Shown here: in pieces, positions 44,348 through 54,519 of the stretch
Layout of the letters: each line of letters begins with the position of its first letter
How positions within the stretch are numbered: the first letter of the stretch is position 1
Assembly (NCBI GenBank): GCA_026573805.1
Contig: JAIUSX010000011.1
Coordinates: 3,844,001-3,908,000 of the forward strand
Direction: 5' to 3'
Source: Hesperophylax magnus
Taxonomy: Eukaryota; Arthropoda; Insecta; Trichoptera; Limnephilidae
Length of the DNA stretch: 64,000 nt
Position numbers and translations under genes: made by a program
The notes under the pieces: generated by a model
Databases searched by the model: none
What the model was told of the DNA's origin: nothing
The model's input: the letters and a program-made list of their open reading frames with translations, nothing else

Positions 44348-45030
44348 ACTATATATTCCCTTTACACCTCTTATATTCGCCCACACTTGAAACACTGTAC
44401 ACCGATCTGGACTCCTTTGTACCAAGCCTATATTGAAAGAATAGAAAAAATTTAAAAAAAAAATTGAACACATACATTATAAACTGAACTTACACTTCTC
44501 AAATTATACCGAATCCATTACATTTCATAATTTCGACTCCTTCCAAACACGATGTCTAATTTTTTTATCAAATCCTATTGTTTAAAATCTTAAATATTGG
44601 TCTGGACTCACCAGAACTTACTAATTTAATAAATTGTCATATTCCGTCAAGATCAACCCGACAATCTGATTTATTTTATTTACCCTCGTGTAGAACAAAA
44701 ATATAAAAAAATCCCAATTCCTCGTGTATGAGCACAATATAATACAAAATTTCACAGCATTGACATTTTTATTGATAACCTAAAGAAATATCGATATGAA
44801 GTAATGCGTACGATCGATTATTAATATGAGAGTATGGAATGTATCGGTAGCATCTCCTATCCTCTTCCTATATTTCTCTTCCTCTCCCCTTCCTATAACC
44901 CAAAATTAATTTTAAGATATTAAAACTTCATTTTCAATGAACTTTAGCATAAGAAACTTCTTTGTCTTGACTTCTGTTCACTTGTATATTTATCATTGTG
45001 TTTGTTTCTTACAAATAAATAAATAAATAA

Positions 45031-46679
45031 TACAGAATAATTGTTAAAATAAGAAAAACTATGATGTTACTTTTAGTTACAAAAATATTAGTGTCGCAAA
45101 TATTTCTGTGTTTGTCCTTCTTTCAAGTGATTTTTCGCAAAGGACTGGGAGGTGACACAGGATACTTTTCATATCGGAAATACATTTCGTTCCCATGGGA
45201 AAATTCGAGAGATGTCGCAGGTAAAAAAAAAATAATACTTAAAAAAAAGAATACAACAGAAACGTAGGTAGAACCAATTAGTATAATTTTACAGAGTTGA
45301 AGATATTATTTTTCTTTTCCGTTCCCTTCTTAAGCTGTCTCTGAAAATTACTAGCAAACTGCAACTGACTTTTTGAAAGTTTCCTGTCATCTACATTCTT
45401 GGCACGATCTGGCAGAATAACTTTTAGGAAAAAGGGAAAAAATTTGTATGCCATTTTGTATGAAATCTGCATAAATTATAAATACGTGTCTAGAATCGTT
45501 CGCTGCAAAGACTTTGAAGAAAGATCGCGGAAAACTAAAGGTTTTTAATACCCTGTGATCAGAATACTAGTGTATGTGCTGTACCTACATTGCGCATGAC
45601 AAGTATTTATAGAAGTTGTAAAGTTTTCAGTGAAAATTTTGAGCGATAACTTTTCACCGTTTCCCATTAAAATAATTATACATAGGTTTACTTATTGCTC
45701 TCCGCAAATATACCCACATATCTCAATCTTATTTAGAGACGGTTATACGAGTAGTAAGCAATTACCCACAAAACAACTTGTTTTGATTTATTAACAAGAC
45801 AATTGCATCCACAAACAACTTAGAAAATATAATACCGACTGATATTTCGTTCCTCGATTCGTAAGTCTTGTCTTTGTCAATACAGATTGTTTGCAAAAAA
45901 CTACTAGTGAAATGGAGTTGATTCCCTTAGTCTGAAACTTGCAGCATCGATAATTGAACGGAAAACACATCCAGCCGGGGTGATCCGGACCACTGAATCC
46001 GACGAAACAAAATACCTACAAATGAATTGAAACGATCCACGTTCGCTGGAAAACAACAAAGCTGCAGGAAGGTATCGCTGTCGATGAATAAATAAATACG
46101 AACACCGCATCACCGCATTGTTTTCTGCATTCCACGTATTTTGAAATAAAATGTCCACAATATAAATGATTTTCTGCAATTTATTAGAAAAGAACGGAGA
46201 AGATAGTTACTACAAAATCGTGCATTGGTGTTTAATATTGAATAGTAAGTATGTTACAATTATGTTACTTTAAAACATTTCTGTAAATATATCTCTAAAT
46301 AGTATAAAATAAAGTCGCTTTTCGTGTCTGTCTGTGTGCTTAGTTCTCCTAAACTCCGGAACAGATTTACTATGATTTTCTATATCGTTTAGACAATTTG
46401 TTCCGAAAGGTTTATATAATTAATTACCTTCCATATACCTACAAGAACTAGTAGATTGAAAATTATTTTTAATTGCAACAATATCAGGACTGAGTCATTT
46501 AGATACCCCCTTATACCCAGATTGTATGCAGTTAGAAATATTTTCTCAGAAGTAGTAGATGTATTCAATTGCACGGAATATAGTTTTAAGAAGGATATAA
46601 TAACACACTTAAATCACAATAATCAATGTAAGGCATGATAATATTCTCCTGCCTGGGTCCTATATCATATTTCACTACA
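45031..46679. other. AT-rich gap without a supported gene
   Basis: The minus frame at 45904-46179 (91 codons) has mixed composition but no domain I recognise. Others are short. Nothing else is supported. Confidence 0.4.
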
Positions 46680-46681
46680 TA

Positions 46682-48877
46682 GGGTAAGGAGTACAATGGT
46701 TGGCACTTTATGGTAAACTTCCAACTTGTTACCCGATTTTGTGTTATCATTGCAAGTTTTTAAAAATATATTTATTACAGTTGACTTGTTCAACAATTGA
46801 GTGCACATTTTTAATGTTGCCTGTCTTTAATTTTGCTTGCGTTTCTCACTATAGTGAATCAAATCGCAAACATATAAAAAGTACAATCATTGGCACCCAC
46901 GATACATTAATTGGCATTGCAAGAAGTATAATCTGCATATATTATTGGAATAATCTGTTATTGGAATAGTCCAATGCATTTGGATTCCAAGGGAAAAGTC
47001 CACAAGCTTTAAAACCATTAACTACAACAGTCTTGTTAATAAATTTTTCCAAAACAATCTTAAGGATCGGACCGAAGTCAGTTTTAGTAAGAACTTTTGA
47101 AACGTTAGTTCTTCTCCATTCCAAAATGGCCCTTTTCCATGCATTTTTCATTGGTTTAAATGCAGAAACATCAGCAGGCTGCAGAATACGGGTTGCATTT
47201 GGATATAAAGCTATTAATATTATACCCAATTCTTGACACAGCTGATTTAATTCAAAAGTTGTGTGACTCTTGTGACCATCGAGAAACAAAATTACAGGAA
47301 ATTTAACGTGTGATCTACACAGATGCGGATGAAGGACATTTTTTATGTATGAAATGAAGATGTCCCCTTTCATCCATCCATTTTCAGACAATCCTATTCC
47401 CCATTCGCTTGGTATAGATCGAATGATGTCTTGTCGCATTCTTTTTAGAGGAAAAATTACCATTGGTGGAGTTATCTCACCATAAGCTGACAAAGTAAAC
47501 ATTACTGTTAGACATGATTTACTTGGTGCGTGTTCTACTTCGTTAACATTCCTTGTACCCTTCATAGCCAGAACCTTAGAATTTTTGGGACATAACTGGA
47601 AATTAGTTTCGTCACCGTTAAATATACGTTTTGGATTATTTAATATTTCAGTTAAATCGTTTTCATGTAAGTAGTCGTAGATTTGTTGAAACCAGCGTCT
47701 TATGTTTGTTTCTGAAACAACCGAGCTCGCTGAAGTTACTGCCTCAGCAGTTCGGGTACAAATTTCAGGATGTCTCCGTAAAAATAATTTATACCATCCT
47801 TCTCCAGGGTTGTTGTTAATAAGTGCATTTGGTCGAGGATTTTTACTGAGAAAATATCGCACGCTCTCCAGAATATCTTCTTTTCTTCGTGGGAAACCTT
47901 TCTGACTGCTTGCACTAATCCACCGAACGAGGATAGACTCTTCTTCTTCTGTTAAAACTGTTTCTGGTCCGGGTCTTGTCTTAACATATTTTTCACTTAA
48001 TCTAAATTGAATAGTAGACCGTGGAATGTTGAATTGTTTAGAAGCGGCTTTTTTCGACATACCACTTTTCACATCATCTAAAGCCTTCTGAATGTCGTTC
48101 TCCTTGTATTTTTTGAAATACTTTAAATCAGCAGGAACTTTAGGCATTTTAATTTGATATCTGTAAAAAACACAAACAAAACTAACTTTAATAAATAATT
48201 TTAAATAAATTAATGGTGTAAACTTTAGAGTGTGTATCATTGGCAGTGTAAATATTGGCACACCTATCAGTATAGTGATTGGCATGTGCAGGTTATAGTG
48301 ATTGGCACTGCTAATAATAATACTTTAATTAAACAAATGTATGTTCTAAATTTTACTGGTGAATTTAAGCAAAACTACATATCAATTGTCTAAAAAAACA
48401 CAATTTATCAATTATTATATGAAAGTACAGTGATTGACATGCATGCCAATGAATAGACCTCCATACAAATGTAACACACAATCATTGGCACCTGGCAATT
48501 ATCTTATCCAGGCGCTTCAACTAAATAAGGATTGCAAAGAAACTCACCTTTGGCCTTTATTTACAACACAATACTCTAAAATATATCAATATCTTGTAAA
48601 AACTTGAAATAATTATCAATATAATGGAAGACTTACCTTATGAAAACAATAAGAAATTTTGATAAAACGTGATGAGCACTACCCGCGTCCACGGATCAGT
48701 TGACAGTTGAAAAATTTTGCCCTATGTATGAAATAAATTATGCCCATCTTAAAGGATAGTGTGGGAACACAATACGTCTAAAATTGGGATATATTTCTCG
48801 CCGTAGCCACTAATATTACTGTTTCAATTCAGGAGTGCCAATCAATGGGGGGGTGCCAGAGATAGTACCGTTTACCC
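46682..48877 (-). mobile_element. Complete pogo-superfamily DNA transposon
   Basis: TA target duplication (46680-46681; 48878-48879). Ends read inward: left gggtaaggagtac, then ..tggcac; right gggtaaacggtac, then ..tggcac, so the 25-bp TIRs are imperfect but colinear. Length 2196 bp, with one full transposase gene on the minus strand. The non-coding ends contain repeated TTGGCAC/ATTGGCA motifs. The ends do not have the CAGT start of Tigger or pogo itself, so it is a separate family. No nested insertion is seen. Confidence 0.9.
46942..48147 (-). CDS. pogo-type DDD transposase, apparently intact (401 aa)
   Basis: Cut-and-paste transposase, expected to act in the nucleus on its own TIRs. The start is set at the ATG at 48147 (MPKVPADLKYFKKYKE); the frame is open another 46 codons upstream, but that part is hydrophobic and unlike the family. 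Residues about 14-55 form a psq-type helix-turn-helix ('ALDDVKSGMSKKAASKQFNI'). Residues 60-130 are a CENP-B-type second binding domain with 'GEGWYKLFLRRHPEI'. The DDE core has D179 in 'FNGDETNFQ', D290 in 'ILFLDGHKSH' and D326 in 'LQPADVSAFK'. This gives DD35D with Asp as the third residue, as in pogo. The C terminus ends 'GLFPWNPNALDYSNNRLFQ'. No stops or frameshifts. Length is shorter than most Tigger proteins (about 450-600 aa), lacking the acidic tail. A jerky-like domesticated gene is possible, but the TIRs favour a live or recently live transposon. Confidence 0.9.
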   Translation of the reverse strand: MPKVPADLKYFKKYKENDIQKALDDVKSGMSKKAASKQFNIPRSTIQFRLSEKYVKTRPGPETVLTEEEESILVRWISASSQKGFPRRKEDILESVRYFLSKNPRPNALINNNPGEGWYKLFLRRHPEICTRTAEAVTSASSVVSETNIRRWFQQIYDYLHENDLTEILNNPKRIFNGDETNFQLCPKNSKVLAMKGTRNVNEVEHAPSKSCLTVMFTLSAYGEITPPMVIFPLKRMRQDIIRSIPSEWGIGLSENGWMKGDIFISYIKNVLHPHLCRSHVKFPVILFLDGHKSHTTFELNQLCQELGIILIALYPNATRILQPADVSAFKPMKNAWKRAILEWRRTNVSKVLTKTDFGPILKIVLEKFINKTVVVNGFKACGLFPWNPNALDYSNNRLFQ

Positions 48878-48879
48878 TA

Positions 48880-49649
48880 TAAGATATCTTATAATGTTAT
48901 TATTTTATTAAAAATGATGATTTCTTATCCAAAACTATCATAAAATCGCTGACAGCCCTGAATTATTAAAGCCAAATTGCGATACCTGCCCAGCTATTCC
49001 AAGTAGAATTAATTTTTAACGTAACAATAAACTCGCTACTAATTACTTTATTATAATATTTTGCTAGATTATAAATGTTAAAAGTCACCTTTTTTATAAA
49101 TATTAATATTCTGTTCAAATTAAATATTCTCTGTTATTATAAAATTTCTCCACTTTAATAGAATTTATTTTTTATTAATTACTATCTTTTATCATAAACA
49201 CCTCATACCTCGATTTATGTCAGGTCTTATACAAACAATACCTAGTATTCAGTCAACTATTATAACACTAGTAGATATGTCTTTTCATTATGTATTGTCT
49301 CACTGCAATTCTATTAACAACTCTATCACTTGCAATAATATTTTGTGTACACATTACTTGTTCTGTAATTTATTACTAATATTCTCCTGTGTACCACTGT
49401 ATGCTTATAATTCGATGTATCACTCAATTGTAAAAGCCAGTTTATGGCGTTAAAATAAATTAATATGTATATAATACATTCATATTATATTTATAGAAAA
49501 AATAGAAAAGTTGACGTTTTCTAATCGAGTCAAAAAAAAATTTCGGGCGCTTACATTGCTGACGTTGGCTAAACCTTAGAAGATACAACAAAATGATGTA
49601 CCTACTACGGAAATGTATATCTTAAAATGGCCTACAGAAAAGTTCATTG

Positions 49650-49688
<39 letters not shown>

Positions 49689-49775
49689 CTAAGAATAACC
49701 CACAGTAATGTTTTATCTTTCACATATATTATGTGTTATTTATGGCGCTATTTTGACCTATAAAATACTAATTCT
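48880..49775. other. AT-rich gap; TA microsatellite
   Basis: About 18 TA units at 49.65-49.69 kb. The plus frame at 49217-49453 (78 codons) has no recognisable domain. No gene supported. Confidence 0.45.
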
Positions 49776-49789
49776 AATCAATTTAAATG

Positions 49790-49965
49790 ACCGGATAAAT
49801 CATTAAAATGATAATTCATCACATTTTTAAAAAGTCATGGAAAGTGATTAATCAAAAACTTTATTAACTTGGATAAGTAGGTTAGGTTAGGTTAAGTTAA
49901 AAAAAAAATTCATCGTTTTTTGTGACTTGATATCACTTTTTAAAGGTGTGTTGAATAGTCACTGT
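49790..49965. mobile_element. Foldback MITE family M, diverged copy
   Basis: Right end 'gatatcactttttaaaggtg' and 'tgttgaatagtca' match the family at 54.35-54.52 kb. The left end is decayed ('aaaaagtcatggaaagtgatt'). A ggttaggttagg run lies in the centre. Confidence 0.55.
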
Positions 49966-50786
49966 GTTGACTTAGCATGGAACCGTATTATACTAGATTA
50001 GCCCTTTCTAGTTAAATTCATTTTAAAAATAACCCCACATAGCGTACGTCACAAATATGAATATGAACTTAAAAACCCAACTCTTTAAACTCCTTTTACA
50101 AAGGTTCAAACTCGTAAGCGAAACCATGGAGAATTTGTCGTCAGAGGTATTGTAATATGGACATAAAGCCAAAAAAAACTTACACTTACAGCAAATTTTA
50201 TGTGCTGAATAAGGGATGAATCAGGAAAAGAATTGATAAATAACACAAAATGATTTTAATTTATTTTATTTGTGTTTTTGAATTCTATACAGGTCCTATA
50301 GAACCAAAACGTATACATTTTAAATTTACCATAGTATTTATATAGAATGGTATATAATAATTGAAGAAAGCAATCACTTTGTGACTTGACATCATTTTAT
50401 TTAATTTGGTTTTATGCCCAGACGGGCTTTTGCATGCATTTTAAAACAGAATATATCTAGTAAGCTATCGAAAATTATACAAAATAATTAAAGCTGATGA
50501 ATATAAAATAATATGAGTAAAAGATTTAACAGTAACATAGAGACTAGAACAACACTACGTATCATTAAATAATTATACTACTATCATTAAATTAAAAGTT
50601 AATTTGTTTTCAACCACTTTGTTAGAATTAAGACATTGTGTCAAATGGTTTTGGTTATACTCAACCTTCTTCAAGATAGCATTATTGAAAACTAACCTAA
50701 AAACGTACTAAACGACTTTACATTAAATATAATGTTAGATTAACACAAAGAGAGAGATAAATCATATAATGTTGCGTGTTCACAAG

Positions 50787-50869
50787 CGAACTGAACCACG
50801 ACTTATGGGAAAGGAACGAAGCAACCTAATATTTCTTGGTTCCTTTCCCATAACTCGTAGTTCGGCTCG
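50787..50869 (+). other. 31-bp-stem hairpin
   Basis: Arms 50787-50817 ('cgaactgaaccacgactta', 'tgggaaaggaac') and 50839-50869 pair with about five mismatches around a 21-nt loop. Size and shape resemble a miRNA precursor, but it could be a small foldback repeat. No second copy is seen in the window. Confidence 0.6.
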
Positions 50870-50929
50870 CATTCCGGTTAGCAAATAAATAAGCAGCATT
50901 GATGAAGATAGAGCTATATTAGGCTGGCA

Positions 50930-51400
50930 GATTCTTCAATAGTAACCTGCTTCTAAACAATTGCATTTGGGAGACACCTCTGGGCTGGAACCCACAATAC
51001 TTGAAAAACCTACTTGATTCTGTGCAAAGGAGGACGTTCCGTCGCTTGAAAATCCAGTGTTAACATACCGATTACCATCTCTAATACACGGACGCAATGT
51101 GGGCATGCTGAGTCTGTTCTACAGGCATATTAATGAAACATGTTCTAAAGAGCTAGCAGCATTGATCCCGGTGCACCCGTGCACGTGCGTGAAACTCAAC
51201 GTGCACGAGCGGAATACCCGTTCACAGTTGGTGTTGGCTTTATAAGAACGAGCTGCCTCTTTGACTATTTTTTTGGGTAAGATAGCTCTTCTGTGGAACG
51301 AGTTACTGGCATTTGTTTATTTTATTCATATAACCCGGGCTTTTTCAAGTCCCGCACTAATTTTTTTTTTTAATCTTGCTTTTTGTCGCTGAATATTTTT
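50930..51400 (+). mobile_element. LINE family D2-like C-terminal fragment
   Basis: Broken plus-strand frames read 'WNPQYLKNLLDSVQRRTFRR', then 'LSLFYRHINETCSKELAALI', 'RARAEYPFTVGV' and 'SYNPGFFKSRTNFF'. These are the connection and C-terminal blocks of a Jockey/CR1-type ORF2, of the same wording as the D2 copy at 11.45 kb. The stem-loop tail is not found here. Confidence 0.7.
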
Positions 51401-51785
51401 ATTTTACATTGGGCTTTATTGAATGAAAATTTTCCTTCCAACTGTTTTCTGAGTTGTTTTTCTCTTGGTGTTTAGTAATGGTGGTATAAAAATAATTGAT
51501 TCATTTAGAATATCGGTTTCCACTAATGCCTTTTTTAAATAGATCTAGAAGTTTGAATGACAGGTACACAATAAAAAGTAGCAAAATAATTATTTACGGC
51601 ATTCACGCACATCGGTTGTTGCAATTCTGGTAGAGGAAAAACTGGCTTGTCGATTATAGAAAAAGTTTCAGCAAGATCGAGAACCAGTCCTGTTTGAGAA
51701 GAAACAATGACGGTATCTCTTTTTGCAGGACCTGTGGCCATGGTGAACAGCGACTGTCCGATATCAGCCTGAAAACAACGACATT

Positions 51786-51969
51786 ATCAATTAAAACCTG
51801 ATCAATATATAATACACGTCGGAGGCTGCTTGCAGTTAGACAATATGTTTGGGGGTGAAAATGATTAGAGCAAACGCGGTTTCCTGCTGATGGTACACAG
51901 TTATTGTCACACAATTGAATCCGGATTGCTTCTAACCATTTCTCAATTTTTCCGGTTTGTGGGGAAACC
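51786..51969 (-). pseudogene. Possible THAP-type zinc finger fragment
   Basis: The minus strand reads 'VSPQTGKIEKWLEAIRIQLC' and 'DNNCVPSAGNRVCSNHFHPQ', then 'TYCLTASSLRRVLYIDQ'. A P..(x)n..K-W-L-x-A-I followed by P-S-x-x-x-R-V-C-S-x-H-F is the pattern of the second half of a THAP (C2CH) finger; the first C..C pair would be on an upstream exon that I cannot find. 'ttttgcttag' just before it could be a splice acceptor. The following minus frame (51741 to 51535) has no known domain. It could be a decayed P-element-like or host gene exon. Confidence 0.45.
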
Positions 51970-52760
51970 TAAGCAAAAATACACATAAAATAAATGAATT
52001 CATTAAATAAATGACAAAATTTTATTTCTATCAATTCTTCTGCAAAAAATCGAAAAGGGGAAGCAGATATTACCCGAAAGGCAATGACGACAACCCTGAC
52101 TAGCAAAATTCACGGACCAAATAAATCATACACACTTGAGTTGTCGCGCGTGTTAATGCGTGTCAACGCTAGACAACTAATGCATCAATAATTATCACGT
52201 GTTGGGTGCGTGATATTCGTATGTTCACTACGTGATAATAATTAACATGAATCATCCTATTGGTGAATTCACTTGTGGGTGTGTTATTCATGTGACGTCA
52301 GGAATTTTACCGAAAATAAATGAATCTCGTTGAATTTTTCACATTTTTAATACGCTGCCTTAAAGCTATTTGTAAGGTACTTAAATTTTTTTGTATTCAG
52401 ATAGCTAATTACATTTTCTTAAATAAAGTCAGCAGTAGGTACAATCTAAAATATTTGGAACTGGGTTATTTTTGTGATTGAAAAAATGAATTTGCATAGT
52501 ATAGCTGAGAAGCAAAATAGCTTAACTCTAGACCAACAAAAACACAGTGCCCATTTCGCATTGCGACACAATGCGTGGGTCTTTTCATAAATGTGCACGT
52601 GAAGAAAACCAAAATTGTGTTGGGGATTATTTTTTAAATGAATATGCCGTGTCTAGTCTAAATTAGTCTATGCACTAGGCTATTGCTCGTGTTTATTTGT
52701 GGATTTAAGACAGTATTAGTTATTTGAGTTTATTTTCCTGATCACAGTTTTGTATTTAAA
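51970..52760. other. AT-rich gap; short inverted repeat
   Basis: 'aattatcacgtg' at about 52.19 kb and 'cacgtgataat'-like 'ctacgtgataataatt' at about 52.24 kb form a small inverted pair. No gene. Confidence 0.4.
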
Positions 52761-52762
52761 GT

Positions 52763-54088
52763 ATGTCTAAAAAACGTAATAATTAGTATAATATAGGTCG
52801 TAACAGAGAAAGTACTTCTTAGCGAAGAGATAGAGAATCGTGTGTAAAACGAGAGGCTTGCCTTAGTCCTGACCGGGATAGGTACAGCTCCTAGAGAGCC
52901 AGAGAATCTTCCATAAAAACAAACAATCGATTACTCACCAATCGAAATTGAGTAAATAACCACCGGTCCATGAGGAAAACTAATTTGTTTTCAAATAAAG
53001 TTAATGCTGCTATGAATTACGATTCCTCAATTGAATACAAGAAGGATCGTGTAGTTTCAATAGGTACAATGCCTACTGTCTGTGGACATTGATCTGATTT
53101 GAAATGGAAGGATGAATCTGAAGGTGTTTGTTGCTTACAGGGAAAAGTAAATTTAGAAGAAATTTTTCCTCCACCCGAACCACTACACTCTCTTCTGACG
53201 GGTGAACATCCTAAATCTAAATAATTCATGCGCAATATACGCCGATATAACAACGCGTTCCCAATGTCCTCTTTTAAGAGTACGCAGGTTGTTGATCGGG
53301 TTTTTTACCAACATTTAATATGCAGCACATTTAATAGTAGAAAATTACTTTCATCTTCAGGATGCTTTACGGTCGAATGAACATAGCAGCGACATTGGAA
53401 AATTGGTTAAAATACCTTCATCGTTCACGGGTGGGCCTCAATGTTTGCCTGAAAAATCGCAGAAAATGTCAGAAATCACGGTAAACCTGATCTATTTATA
53501 ACTGCAACATGTAACCCAAACTGGACAAAAATAAAAAAATATATATCAACCCCAATTTCAATCCACAAGACAGATACGATATAGTGAATAGAGTTTTCCG
53601 TTTGATAAAACAGAAACTCTTATGCCTCATATATTTGGTTCACCGCGATACCACAGGAACACTATAGAATGGCAGAAACGTGGTTTACCACATGTGCATA
53701 TGCTGGTGTGTTTAATGAATAAAATTAGACCGGATAAAATCGACAGCCTTAAAAAAGATTCAGCCTAGTACGAAATTGTAAAAAAAAACAAAATTGGAAA
53801 AATCACGTTCTAATTCTAATTCTCTAATGTATGCGGGAAAGCAAATCTACTAAAAAAAATCAGAAATCATTCCAGAGCCCAATATCTACTAGCGACGACG
53901 GATATCCTAAATATCGTCGACGGTCGCCAGACGAAGGTGGACAATCTGTCACTCTGTGAAACCATGAAATAAACATCCGGTGGGTCGTACCCTATAACTC
54001 ATTACTTGTAAAAGGTTGAGTTGTGCAGTTCAGTAAAATCAATCCGATACGTTACTGAATATATAAATAAATATACCGATCAACGTGA
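52763..54088 (+). pseudogene. Helitron Rep/helicase N-terminal remnant
   Basis: Rolling-circle transposon protein, broken by many stops and deletions. In order on the plus strand: an ATG (52763) with a basic Arg-rich start ('NRESTS*RRDRESCVKREA'); the Helitron N-terminal block 'DLKWKDESEGVCCLQGKVNL' and 'EEIFPPPEPLHSLLTGEHPK' (53.09-53.22 kb); 'FMRNIRRYNNAFPMSSFKS'; 'KIPSSFTGGPQ' (53.42 kb); 'RYDIVNRVFRLIKQKL' (53.57 kb); 'IEWQKRGLPHVHMLVCL', the HUH motif with H at 53691 and 53697; 'DGYPKYRRRSPDEGG' (53.90 kb); and 'RWVVPYNSLLVKR' (53.97 kb). The Tyr motif and the Pif1-like helicase are absent. No 5'-TC or 3' CTRR hairpin end was found. Confidence 0.85.
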
Positions 54089-54089
54089 A

Positions 54090-54260
54090 CAAATAGGAAC
54101 AAATTTCTTCAATAAATTGCCAGAAAATATAAGATCACTAAATGATAGTTTCAAAGAATTCAAAACAAAATTAAAAAAATATACTGAAAACCTAAACTAA
54201 ATAAAAAAAACGTAAATAAATAAAAGAAAAACAAAAATTTAAAAAATAAAATAAAAATGT
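54090..54260 (+). mobile_element. LINE ORF2 extreme C-terminus and tail
   Basis: 'GTNFFNKLPENIRSLNDSFK' and 'EFKTKLKKYTENLN' followed by a stop, then an A-rich tail. This is the usual end of Jockey/CR1 ORF2 ('FN.LP..I......FK..LK..L'). It abuts the Helitron remnant directly, so one was inserted beside or into the other. Confidence 0.65.
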
Positions 54261-54344
54261 AAGAAACTAAACAAATAATACCTCATCCCATACACACAAG
54301 CAATTGCTTATTATGGCAGAACATTGAAAAATAATAAATATTCC

Positions 54345-54516
54345 TCAAAATGAAAATTCAACACACCTCCAAAAAGTGATATAATGTCATGAAAAGTGAT
54401 GAAACAAAAATTAGAGTAAGATAGGTTACACAAATAAATATTAAACCTAGTTTTTGTTTCATCACTTTTACTGACTCTATATCACTTTTTAATGGTGTGT
54501 TGAATTTTCATTTTGA
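54345..54516. mobile_element. Foldback MITE family M, intact copy (172 bp)
   Basis: Perfect 23-bp ends ('tcaaaatgaaaattcaacac' on the left, its complement on the right), with pairing continuing through 'aaaaagtgatata' and 'aaaagtgatgaaacaaaaa'. Arms are about 70 bp with a ~30-nt loop. No frame. Confidence 0.85.
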
Positions 54517-54519
54517 TGA

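Larger units (their letters stand above)
40470..44640 (+). pseudogene. LINE reverse transcriptase, split by insertions
   Basis: Piece 1 reads 'NQVDVIYTDYSKAFDKVNYF' and 'SGVPQSSHLGPLLFNVY'. Piece 2 resumes with 'FLHANYLVYADDKKYTKLLH'; the catalytic YADD sits at 40982-40993. Piece 3 (after the RTE element) has 'DLNRLFVYCELNKLNINIAK' and, after a stop and an indel, 'INEVKYIRDLGVTLDVKLNF'. Piece 4 has 'LYTSYIRPHLKHCTPIWTPL'. In piece 1 Q-S-S replaces Q-G-S. Stops show it was already decaying. Confidence 0.8.
40440..45030 (+). mobile_element. Jockey/CR1-like LINE, host of three nested insertions
   Basis: Plus-strand LINE relic. Its RT is in four pieces: 40.47-40.73, 40.93-41.06, 44.0-44.28 and 44.35-44.6 kb. 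The gaps are a SINE (40.73-40.92), an RTE LINE (41.06-43.99) and a 66-bp insert (44.28-44.35). The end is an (aaat)-type tail at about 45.02 kb. It is similar in domain wording to the LINE at 18-19.5 kb ('YTD.SKAFDKV', 'IRDLGV...') and may be the same clade. Confidence 0.8.

Noticed and set aside
48148..48285. 46-codon N-terminal extension of the pogo transposase frame
   Set aside because: It is hydrophobic, carries one of the element's subterminal TTGGCA motifs, and is unlike any pogo N terminus. The ATG at 48147 fits the family.
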